DNA of 64,000 nt from Flavobacterium sp. KMS (lineage in GTDB: Bacteria; Bacteroidota; Bacteroidia; Flavobacteriales; Flavobacteriaceae): assembly GCF_000813005.1 (NCBI RefSeq), contig NZ_JSYP01000002.1:248001-312000 (forward strand). Reading direction: 5' to 3'. A program made the position numbers and the translations under genes. Position 1 is the first letter of the stretch. Each line of letters begins with the position of its first letter. The notes beneath the pieces are model-generated. The model did no database searches, was not told the origin of the DNA, and was given only the letters and a program-made list of their open reading frames with translations. Positions 8,572-16,933 of this stretch are shown in pieces.

Positions 8572-9741
8572 TTAATATACTTCGTATTTGTCGCCAAAGT
8601 TAAAGGTTAGTGAGAAACGAAGTGTGTTTTCTAATGGATTTTTTACGTTTGAAGTAGAGAATAAATACGAAACATCTACTTTTACTACATTGTACTTGAA
8701 ACCTGCTCCTAAAGAAAAGAATTTTCTAGCTCCTTTTTCTGGGCTTTCATGAAAATATCCTAATCGGAATGCAAATGCATCTTGGTACATATATTCGGCA
8801 CCAATACTATAAGTAATCTCTTTTAACTCTTCGCTAAAACCACCTGGAGCATCACCAAAAGATTGGAAAATTCCAGATACCCAACCTATTGATCGGTAGT
8901 CTTCATTGTTTTGCATTCTTTCTTGCAGAGTAACTGTACCATCGCCATCTAAATCTGGATCTTGAGGTGTAGGAACTAATAATTTACTAAATTCTACGCC
9001 TACTGCTAGTTTGTTGTAATCGTCTAGGATAAAATCAAATCCTCCACCTACTTTTAAATTAGCTGGTAGGAAGTTAGCATTGAGTTCATCACTATCATAT
9101 TTCATCTTAGGTCCTAAATTCTGAATATTAAAACCACCTCTCCATCTTCCGTTAAAGCTGTTATAAGCAATTTCTTCTGATTGATAAAAACCAGCTACGT
9201 CTACTGCAAATGAACTTGCAGGTTTAGCATCTACATCTTCAGAAGCGATTTTTAGATTTGAGCGAATGTATCTTCCTGCTACAGCCATCGAGAATTTTTC
9301 GCTAAGCTTTAGTGAGTAAGAACCGTCGAAAGCTAGTTCGTTAGGCGATACAATGTTTACTGCTTCATCAGGACTATCGGTTTTTCGTAATTCGATATCA
9401 CCAAATCCAAAATAACGGAAACTTGCTGCAAATGCATTTCGGTCGTTTATTTTGTTATAATAGGTTATTTGTCCTAAAGAGACATCATTTACCAAATCGG
9501 TAAGATACGGAGTGTAACTAACAGAAAACCCTTGTTTGTCTTCGGAGAAGGCGTATTTTGCGGGATTCCATTGTTGAGAGAATGCATCTACAGATGTGGC
9601 GACACCTTGGTCGGCCATACCTGCTGCTCTAGCGTCGGCAGCTACTAATAAAAAAGGTACTGCAGTTGTAATAGTTCTTTCTTGTGCCTTTGCTAATGAA
9701 ACGACAAAAAGGCAAATTAAAATGAGGGTAGGTTTTTTCAT
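8572..9741 (-). CDS. porV: Type IX secretion system outer membrane protein PorV (LptO)
   Basis: Outer membrane beta-barrel of the FadL-like kind. In the type IX secretion system (T9SS) it shuttles cargo from the translocon to the sortase PorU. The signal peptide ends at AKAQ (about residue 19). The family start ITTAVPFLLVAADARAAGMA (about 24-43) is well preserved, and the rest is alternating barrel strands ending in an aromatic-rich strand. The length (389) is usual. It follows porU by 36 bases on the same strand. The pair opposite gldJ is a conserved T9SS/gliding neighbourhood. Confidence 0.93.
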   Translation of the reverse strand: MKKPTLILICLFVVSLAKAQERTITTAVPFLLVAADARAAGMADQGVATSVDAFSQQWNPAKYAFSEDKQGFSVSYTPYLTDLVNDVSLGQITYYNKINDRNAFAASFRYFGFGDIELRKTDSPDEAVNIVSPNELAFDGSYSLKLSEKFSMAVAGRYIRSNLKIASEDVDAKPASSFAVDVAGFYQSEEIAYNSFNGRWRGGFNIQNLGPKMKYDSDELNANFLPANLKVGGGFDFILDDYNKLAVGVEFSKLLVPTPQDPDLDGDGTVTLQERMQNNEDYRSIGWVSGIFQSFGDAPGGFSEELKEITYSIGAEYMYQDAFAFRLGYFHESPEKGARKFFSLGAGFKYNVVKVDVSYLFSTSNVKNPLENTLRFSLTFNFGDKYEVY

Positions 9742-9777
9742 CTAGGTTTTAAAATAGTAAACAAATATAATATTTAA

Positions 9778-12700
9778 TTAAAGTATGACAAGTTTTTCAA
9801 TTTTTTCTGCTTTTTTATTTGTTGTGTTCGATTTTACAGTTAGTTTATAAATATAAACACCTTTGCCAATTCGATCGCCAAAATCGTCTCTTCCATTCCA
9901 AGTTATGTCCCGAGATAAAAAACCTTCGGTAGTAATAATTTGATTTTTTGTCCAAACAACCTTTCCAGTAATTGTCATTACTTGTACTTGAACTTCTAAG
10001 GGTTCATAAGGTTTGTTGTGTGAAAACCAAAACTCAGTATAGGTTGTGAACGGATTCGGATAATTTAAAACATGCGTTAATGTTATTGAATCATCACCTG
10101 AAACAATAAATTGAATTTCGGTTGTAACGGGGTTGTTGTATACATCCCATGCTGTAACCGAAACGGTGTGCAATCCTACTGCTAAATTACGGAATGGAAA
10201 ACGTAATGTTCCATGCGTGTAATCGTCTAACTTGGTTTGATAATAATCGTTTAATATATAAGGATTACTAACGTCTCCGTCTAAAATTGCAACTATGTCA
10301 TGTCCTATTCCACTTGCGGTATTTATCCCGTTTTCATCTTCAAGATTTGCAAGTAAAAAAGGAGATTCATTTGTAACCCCTCCTGATACAAATGTTTCAT
10401 CGTTCATATATAACTGCACTTTTGGACTATTATTGTCTTGAGGTGCATTTTCGTTTATTCCACCTATTTTCATTGTTGTATCGTAACCTGTTTGGTTCTC
10501 AAGAAGTTGTTGTTTTTTGGCGTAAAAGCTAATTCTTCCGTTTCCTACAGGGATTCGGATGTCTCTTGGTACTACAAAACTAAACTCAAATAAACCATTG
10601 GTTACTGATGCACTTCCTCTAAAAATAGTTTCTCCCAAAGTGTTAAATTGCATTGGGGGACTAAAGCCATCATTATTGAGTGTCGAAGATATAATTAATT
10701 TATCAAATATCGCAGTAGTTAATTCACCATTATAGTTTGTTAATAAATTATTGTTTTCATCTGTTATTTCTCCGGATAATTTAATTTTTGACAGCGATTT
10801 TAAATCATCAATTGGTTGGGAGATAACGACATCGTTTACTTTGGTTAGTTTTACTTTTGGTTTTGGGATAGCAAGCATTAAAGCTGGATCGCCTATATAT
10901 ACAATAACATTGCTAGAAGAGCTTGGGTTGCTATTTTTGGATAGTCGTAATGATTCGGAAATGGTTGTGTATTGGTTGGATCCGTATGACAATAAGTTTT
11001 TTGATAAAATGTCATTGAAGTTTTCAGCGCTAAATTGTCCGATGGATCTTATAGTTGTAAGCATAGCGATAGCGCCTCCCTTAGGATTCCAATATGTATA
11101 TTCACCAGCAGTAGGTCTTGTTGGATCATCAAATCTTGAGAACTCGCAGGTTATGGTTATAAATAATGGATACTTGTATTGATTGTTTAGATTTTGCCCA
11201 TCAGCTTTGCTCCAAATACGTTCGCCTGCTAATCCATCTTCACCGCCATGTCCTAGATAGTTAAAAACGAGCGCGCCTTTTTCGAAAGCATCAAATAAGT
11301 CAGTTCGTGCTTTGGGATATCTTGATCCTCCTGCTGAAGCTTCTTGTGTATAGGAATCTAAGAGGATTTTATCAATATTGAAAAAAGGTTTTTCGGTACC
11401 TATAACATCAGCTAATTTATTTTGTCGGCTTTGTAATGTAGCATCCGAAGCTTTATCGGAATCATCTGCAACTAGTACGAAGTTATTTTTCCAGTTTCCG
11501 TAAGATTTAATGTCATGGTATTCTAGTACTTTATTAACCATTTCGTCAGCTTGTTTAGTGTCATTAACAAGCATTCTTCCTACTGCGAGATCTATTCCTC
11601 CAAAAAAAGAAACTACATTGCCTTCGTCATTATCCATTAATCCATAAAAATCATCAGATGCAAATGAAGCTTCTCCTGTACTATTACTTCTTAAGGAGTA
11701 ATATATAGGTACAATGTTTCCGTTATTATTGATTCTGTTTTTATAATCGAAAGAAGCATCTCCAAAAAGATTAACGTATTTAATTCTTTTATCAGGAGTA
11801 GAGGCATTGTCATATATGTATTTAATGCAGTTTCTGATGGCGGCTATATCTTGTTTTCCAGATGAGAATTCCTGGTAGATAGATTCAGTTGAAATTACTT
11901 TTACGCTTAAGTTAGAATGAGATCTGTGAAAGGATGCTAGTCTTTCGGCTTGATTCATTAAAAAAGAGGGAGCGATAATTACATAATCAATGTCTTGAAA
12001 AGCGCCTTGATTGTTTTTTAAAAGTGTTCCTTTTAAGTTCTGGTTAGGAATTTTGGTTTTGTTATCTTTAAAAGGAATGTAGTAGTCGGAAGGGTCGAGG
12101 GCTACATATTTTCTTATTTCTCCTAATTGTGCTTTAAAACTTATTGTGTTTTGATTTGAGTTTTCAATAGTGCTTATATTATATATGTCAGTGATGTCCC
12201 AAATTTGAGCAATGCTGGATGTGTTTGTGATATCGTAACTGGCAATTCCGATGCTTGAACTAGCTAAGTCGTATTGAAAAAGAAATTGTTTTCCGTAGCC
12301 TTGTAGTTTTCGTTTAGCAATTAATTTAATTTGATCTAGATATCCCTTTGATCCGGGAACACCACTATTATTGTAGTTAAGTTTTATTTTAATATTTTCG
12401 GCTCCTGTAAATGTTTTGTTGGAAGGTAATGAGTCAGTATAGAATTTAATTTCTGAATTTGGTGTTATTGCGGGAAAATTTGTAGTAGCTATATCTTGTC
12501 CGTTTGCAGCAACTTTAAAAGATGTGTTTGTGTATGAAGCAGAAGCTGTCTTGACTTGTATTTTTACAGGAACTGAAGTGTCGATATTCGGAAAGCTAAA
12601 CTCAAACTCTTGTTCGTTGTCGATTTCAAAAGATTCGCCATACCATTCTCTACCAAGATGTGTTATGTTTATCAGGTCTTTTTCGTGATATTGATGGTCG

Positions 12701-13620
12701 TCAAATGTTGAGAGGTTTATGGTGCTGCTTCCTGATGGTGGTTGCATTTGGGTGATTCTTTTTCCGTCACCTCCCTGAGTCGTTATATAATAGTATGATT
12801 TGTTATCGTATAAGTTACTATAGGTTCTGCTTTCATCGTTCCAAGTGTCGACTCCTTCGGCATAAAATAAGATGTAGTCGTCGTTATCAAAACTTCCGTC
12901 ATTTTCGCCAATGATCTGAATTGCATTTTCTGTTAAGTCATTAGGATAATAAGATGAGTTGGATAAAGGTAGCATTCTACCACCATTTCCGAATATTTTT
13001 ATCTTTTTTGGGTTGACTTTTGTCAAATCTGAGTTTAAATTTTGCAAGAAGCTTTTGGAGATTTTATATACACCAGATTTTTCAATGTAAATTCGATACC
13101 AATCTCCAGATGATAAAACAGAATTGGTGATGTTTGCATTCTTTCTGGTTAATGATGCTCTTGAGGTAGTATTGTTTTGAGAATTGGTTATTATATTATA
13201 GGTAAAAGATTTTACCCTTTTGTATCCTGTTCCGTTATTGATTATTGGTGACAGGGTTAGTAAAGCTTGATTGATTCCTCTCGCAGAAGAGATTTTTAAC
13301 GTTTCATTAATAGTTTTTGGGATGTTTTTTAATGTTAAATCACCGAGTTCATTTTCAGAAATTGTTTCGTAAACAATATTAGATAATTGGACGTTGCTGT
13401 TCTCAGAATAATTGAATTGCGTAAGGTTTAAAGCGTAAAAAATTGTCTTTGTGTCGGAGTTTAAGTGGTAGCTATTACCCGAAAACAGGGGGGCATTGAC
13501 TTTAAACTCTCCAAAATACATGTCTTTTTTATCGAGCCAATTTATAATAACATCATCTTTCGTCTGCGCGAAAGAGCTGATATATAGTAAGATAAAACAG
13601 GTTAATAAGGTCTTTTTCAT
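9778..13620 (-). CDS. porU: Type IX secretion system C25-family sortase PorU
   Basis: Gingipain-like (peptidase family C25) sortase that removes the C-terminal signals of T9SS cargo at the cell surface and attaches the cargo to the envelope. The ATG at 13620 gives a clean signal peptide (MKKTLLTCFILLYISSFAQ); a TTG five codons upstream is also open but less likely. The catalytic histidine lies in YLGHGG (about residue 791) and the cysteine in ITITCEFS (about 825). The C-terminus has a T9SS sorting-domain-like fold (NYPNPF near the start, GKGVYIYKL near the end). Length 1280. Cotranscribed with porV. Confidence 0.93.
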   Translation of the reverse strand: MKKTLLTCFILLYISSFAQTKDDVIINWLDKKDMYFGEFKVNAPLFSGNSYHLNSDTKTIFYALNLTQFNYSENSNVQLSNIVYETISENELGDLTLKNIPKTINETLKISSARGINQALLTLSPIINNGTGYKRVKSFTYNIITNSQNNTTSRASLTRKNANITNSVLSSGDWYRIYIEKSGVYKISKSFLQNLNSDLTKVNPKKIKIFGNGGRMLPLSNSSYYPNDLTENAIQIIGENDGSFDNDDYILFYAEGVDTWNDESRTYSNLYDNKSYYYITTQGGDGKRITQMQPPSGSSTINLSTFDDHQYHEKDLINITHLGREWYGESFEIDNEQEFEFSFPNIDTSVPVKIQVKTASASYTNTSFKVAANGQDIATTNFPAITPNSEIKFYTDSLPSNKTFTGAENIKIKLNYNNSGVPGSKGYLDQIKLIAKRKLQGYGKQFLFQYDLASSSIGIASYDITNTSSIAQIWDITDIYNISTIENSNQNTISFKAQLGEIRKYVALDPSDYYIPFKDNKTKIPNQNLKGTLLKNNQGAFQDIDYVIIAPSFLMNQAERLASFHRSHSNLSVKVISTESIYQEFSSGKQDIAAIRNCIKYIYDNASTPDKRIKYVNLFGDASFDYKNRINNNGNIVPIYYSLRSNSTGEASFASDDFYGLMDNDEGNVVSFFGGIDLAVGRMLVNDTKQADEMVNKVLEYHDIKSYGNWKNNFVLVADDSDKASDATLQSRQNKLADVIGTEKPFFNIDKILLDSYTQEASAGGSRYPKARTDLFDAFEKGALVFNYLGHGGEDGLAGERIWSKADGQNLNNQYKYPLFITITCEFSRFDDPTRPTAGEYTYWNPKGGAIAMLTTIRSIGQFSAENFNDILSKNLLSYGSNQYTTISESLRLSKNSNPSSSSNVIVYIGDPALMLAIPKPKVKLTKVNDVVISQPIDDLKSLSKIKLSGEITDENNNLLTNYNGELTTAIFDKLIISSTLNNDGFSPPMQFNTLGETIFRGSASVTNGLFEFSFVVPRDIRIPVGNGRISFYAKKQQLLENQTGYDTTMKIGGINENAPQDNNSPKVQLYMNDETFVSGGVTNESPFLLANLEDENGINTASGIGHDIVAILDGDVSNPYILNDYYQTKLDDYTHGTLRFPFRNLAVGLHTVSVTAWDVYNNPVTTEIQFIVSGDDSITLTHVLNYPNPFTTYTEFWFSHNKPYEPLEVQVQVMTITGKVVWTKNQIITTEGFLSRDITWNGRDDFGDRIGKGVYIYKLTVKSNTTNKKAEKIEKLVIL

Positions 13621-13841
13621 TGCGCGCTTTAACAAAAATGATATAGTTGTATTATACCAAGTAAAAATATAGTATTTAGTGTTATAGTAAATAATAAAAA
13701 GTATATTTTTGCGTTCAAGTTATGTGAGATGATTTTACAAGAATCAGGTACATGAAATTTTTATAATTGTTTTATAATTGATGTTGCGAATTAATTTTAA
13801 TTATTATATTGCAGCACCTAAATTATTACCTACTAAAGAGT
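13621..13841. promoter_or_regulatory. Divergent porU / gldJ promoter region
   Basis: An AT-rich 221-base gap separates the two divergent genes. A Bacteroidota-type -7 box, TATTTTTG, lies at 13704-13711 on the plus strand, about 130 bases before gldJ. I could not find a convincing -33 TTTG at the right distance, so this is a weak call. Confidence 0.35.
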
Positions 13842-15530
13842 ATGAAAGTAAACAAAATTATGGCCTTACAGTTAATGTTATCTATGACATTGGTTCTGGG
13901 AATGGCTAGCTGTAGTAAAAAATCTAGTTCGAGTGCATCAAGAGCTACGGGTTGGGACGTTAATAGTATTAATGGAACGGCACAAAATGTTTCTAACAAA
14001 AAACAACAAGCAGGACCTGGATTAGTTTTTGTAGAAGGAGGGACGTTTACCATGGGTAAGGTTCAGGATGATGTAATGCATGATTGGAACAATACTCCAA
14101 CGCAACAACACGTACAGTCTTTTTATATGGATGAGACTGAGGTGACTAACATGATGTACTTAGAATACCTTGAGTGGTTGAAAAAAGTATTTCCACCAAC
14201 AGAAGAAAATTACAAACATATATATGAAGGAGCTTCGCCAGATACTTTAGTTTGGAGAAATCGTTTAGGTTATAATGAAACTATGACCAATAACTACTTA
14301 AGACATCCTGCATATGCCAACTATCCTGTAGTAGGTGTGAACTGGATTCAAGCAGTTGAGTTTAGTAAATGGAGAACTAACCGTGTAAACGAAGCAGTTC
14401 TTGAAAAAAATGGATACCTTAAAAAAGGTGCTAAAACAGATGATGTTAATGCTGAAAGCAACTTTAATACTGAAACATATTTAATCGCTCCTACATCTAC
14501 ATTTGGAGGAAACGAAGAAATTGTTTTAAAAGAAGGTAAAAAAGTAAGAAGAACTAAAAAAGGAGATGCTGCTGAAGAGCCTAAAAATGTTTATGCACAG
14601 CGTTCTTCTGGAATTATCTTACCAGAATATAGATTACCAACTGAGGCAGAGTGGGAATACGCTGCTGCTGCAGATGTTGGACAAAGAGAATACAACATTT
14701 ATAAAGGACAAAAGAAATATCCTTGGTCTGGAGATTATACTCGTTCTGGAAAAAGAGCAACAAGAGGTGATCAATTGGCTAACTTTAAACAAGGTAATGG
14801 AGATTACGGAGGTATAGCTGGATGGTCTGATGACGGTGCAGATATTACAAATGAAGTGAAAAAATATCCTGCAAACGATTTTGGATTGTATGATATGGCT
14901 GGAAACGTAGCCGAATGGGTTGCCGATGTTTACAGACCTCTTATCGATAATGAAGCAAATGACTTTAACTACTTTAGAGGTAACTTGTATGCTAAGAATA
15001 AAATTGGCAAAGACGGTAAAGTAGAAATCGTTACTAAAGAAACTATCAAATATGATACTTTAAGCAATGGTAAAATTGTAGCAAGAAATTTCCCTGGAGA
15101 TATTGCACAAGTTCCTGTTGACGAGCAAGAGACTTATTTGAGACAAAACTTCTCTACAAGTGATAATATCAATTATAGAGATGGAGATAAGCAATCATCT
15201 AAATATTATGATTTCGGAGCTTCAGAAGAAGAGCAAACTGCTGCTGATAAAGCAAAACAAGCAATGTACAATTCTCCTAAGCATAATGTTACCACAGATA
15301 GTTTAGGTAACATGGTTAGAAAATATGATAAGTCTAGCAAAAGAACAACTTTAGTAAATGATAATGTTAGAGTTTACAAAGGAGGTTCTTGGAGAGATAG
15401 AGCATATTGGTTAGATCCAGCTCAAAGAAGATATTTCCCTCAAGATATGGCAACTGATTACATTGGTTTCAGATGTGCAATGTCAAGAGTAGGACCTAAA
15501 TCTGAAAAAAGAAAATCACCTAGAAATTAA
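13842..15530 (+). CDS. gldJ: Gliding motility lipoprotein GldJ
   Basis: Outer membrane lipoprotein needed for gliding and T9SS function in Flavobacterium. The start is placed at the ATG at 13842, which gives 562 residues and a lipoprotein signal ending in GMASC. A TTG at 13809 would add eleven residues before it. The body is a formylglycine-generating-enzyme/sulfatase-modifying domain (GGTFTMG, then PTEAEWEYAA, YDMAGNVAEWV and YKGGSWRDRAYWL, with FRCA near the end). In GldJ this fold is structural rather than enzymatic. It is divergent from porU and followed by a terminator. Confidence 0.95.
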   Translation: MKVNKIMALQLMLSMTLVLGMASCSKKSSSSASRATGWDVNSINGTAQNVSNKKQQAGPGLVFVEGGTFTMGKVQDDVMHDWNNTPTQQHVQSFYMDETEVTNMMYLEYLEWLKKVFPPTEENYKHIYEGASPDTLVWRNRLGYNETMTNNYLRHPAYANYPVVGVNWIQAVEFSKWRTNRVNEAVLEKNGYLKKGAKTDDVNAESNFNTETYLIAPTSTFGGNEEIVLKEGKKVRRTKKGDAAEEPKNVYAQRSSGIILPEYRLPTEAEWEYAAAADVGQREYNIYKGQKKYPWSGDYTRSGKRATRGDQLANFKQGNGDYGGIAGWSDDGADITNEVKKYPANDFGLYDMAGNVAEWVADVYRPLIDNEANDFNYFRGNLYAKNKIGKDGKVEIVTKETIKYDTLSNGKIVARNFPGDIAQVPVDEQETYLRQNFSTSDNINYRDGDKQSSKYYDFGASEEEQTAADKAKQAMYNSPKHNVTTDSLGNMVRKYDKSSKRTTLVNDNVRVYKGGSWRDRAYWLDPAQRRYFPQDMATDYIGFRCAMSRVGPKSEKRKSPRN

Positions 15531-15547
15531 GAAATTTAATAATAGTA

Positions 15548-15575
15548 ATAAAAGCCCTTTGATTAGGGCTTTTAT
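15548..15575 (+). terminator. Intrinsic terminator after gldJ
   Basis: The 11-bp arms ATAAAAGCCCT (15548-15558) and AGGGCTTTTAT (15565-15575) have a TTGATT loop and lie 18 bases past the gldJ stop. Confidence 0.8.
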
Positions 15576-15595
15576 TGTTTTAAATCTGTTTTAAA

Positions 15596-16879
15596 ATGGA
15601 TATTGCTCACATTCATAATTTGTTTTTACAATGCCAGTCAGTTTCGACAGATACTCGTAAAATTGAATTAAATTCAATGTTTTTTGCTATAAAAGGAGAT
15701 AATTTTGATGCAAATACATTCGCAGAAGAGGCTTTGCAAAAAGGAGCGTTATTTGTGGTTATCGATAATGCATCTTACTTTATTGATCAAAGAACTATTT
15801 TGGTCGAAAACAGTTTGATTGCATTACAAGAATTAGCAAAATTTCACCGTGCTTATTTACAATTACCTATTATTGCTTTGACAGGAAGTAATGGGAAAAC
15901 GACAACTAAGGAGCTGATTAATGTTGTGCTTTCTAAAAAGTACAATACTAAAGCAACTGTTGGAAATTTAAACAATCATATTGGTGTTCCTTTAACGCTA
16001 TTAACGTTTACTAAAGAAACTGAAATAGGAATTGTAGAAATGGGAGCTAATCATAAAAAAGAAATAGAGTTTTTATGCGAATTAGCTCAGCCGGATTTTG
16101 GATATGTGACCAACTTTGGGAAAGCACATCTTGAAGGTTTTGGAGGAATTTTGGGAGTTATAGAAGGGAAAAGTGAATTGTATACTTATCTTTCTGCTCA
16201 TGATAAAGTTGCGTTTGTCAATCTGGATGATTCTATTCAGGTAGAAAAAACAAGTGCGATAAAGAAATTTTCATTCGGATATAAAAATACTAGTGGTGAT
16301 GTTGTTATAAGCACCATTACAGCAAATCCTTTTGTGGTTTTAGGTTTTGGCAATGAAACTATTACTTCGCATTTAATTGGACTGTATAATGCCAATAACA
16401 TAAGTGCAGCACTGGGAATAGGAAAGTATTTTAAGATAGAAGATTCTGCTATAAAAGAGGCTTTAGAGAGTTATATACCCGAGAATAATCGTTCGCAATT
16501 ATTAGTAAAGGGAACTAACGAAATTATTTTGGATGCATACAATGCAAACCCAAGTAGTATGGCTGTTGCAATCGAGAATTTCATTCAATTAGAGAAGCAA
16601 AATAAAGTCATGATTTTGGGAGATATGTTTGAGCTTGGTTCAGAAAGTGATCAAGAACATAAGTTTATTGTAACATCACTTTTGAATGAGAATAAAACAA
16701 ATTGTTATTTCATAGGGCCTTCTTTTTTTAAACATAAAGCTGATAAAGAGAATTTCCATTTCTTTGATTCGTTTGATGCTTTTGCTACTTATTTAGGAAC
16801 TATAGCTTTTAATAAGCAAACAATACTTATTAAAGGGTCTAGAGGTATGGCTCTGGAAAGAGTTTTAAATTTTATTTAA
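15596..16879 (+). CDS. murF: UDP-MurNAc-tripeptide:D-Ala-D-Ala ligase
   Basis: Cytoplasmic Mur ligase that adds D-alanyl-D-alanine to UDP-MurNAc-tripeptide, the last soluble step of peptidoglycan precursor synthesis. The ATP-binding P-loop is TGSNGKTT (about 96-103). The central domain has the carbamylated-lysine region and EMGANHKKEI, and the C-terminal domain has LDAYNANPSSM and LGDMFELG, all typical of MurF. The 427-residue length is usual. The gene starts 21 bases after the gldJ terminator and ends in a bidirectional terminator. Confidence 0.95.
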   Translation: MDIAHIHNLFLQCQSVSTDTRKIELNSMFFAIKGDNFDANTFAEEALQKGALFVVIDNASYFIDQRTILVENSLIALQELAKFHRAYLQLPIIALTGSNGKTTTKELINVVLSKKYNTKATVGNLNNHIGVPLTLLTFTKETEIGIVEMGANHKKEIEFLCELAQPDFGYVTNFGKAHLEGFGGILGVIEGKSELYTYLSAHDKVAFVNLDDSIQVEKTSAIKKFSFGYKNTSGDVVISTITANPFVVLGFGNETITSHLIGLYNANNISAALGIGKYFKIEDSAIKEALESYIPENNRSQLLVKGTNEIILDAYNANPSSMAVAIENFIQLEKQNKVMILGDMFELGSESDQEHKFIVTSLLNENKTNCYFIGPSFFKHKADKENFHFFDSFDAFATYLGTIAFNKQTILIKGSRGMALERVLNFI

Positions 16880-16900
16880 AAAATATCTTTAAACTATAAC

Positions 16901-16931
16901 AAAAAACCATCCGATGATCGGATGGTTTTTT
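16901..16931. terminator. Bidirectional terminator between murF and the PUL regulator
   Basis: The perfect 14-bp stem AAAAAACCATCCGA (16901-16914) with TCGGATGGTTTTTT (16918-16931) has a TGA loop and T-runs on both strands. It sits between converging genes. Confidence 0.9.
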
Positions 16932-16933
16932 GT

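Noticed and set aside
10751..11182. 143-codon plus-strand ORF opposite porU
   Set aside because: Shadow frame inside a well-supported sortase gene; no signal, start context or family.
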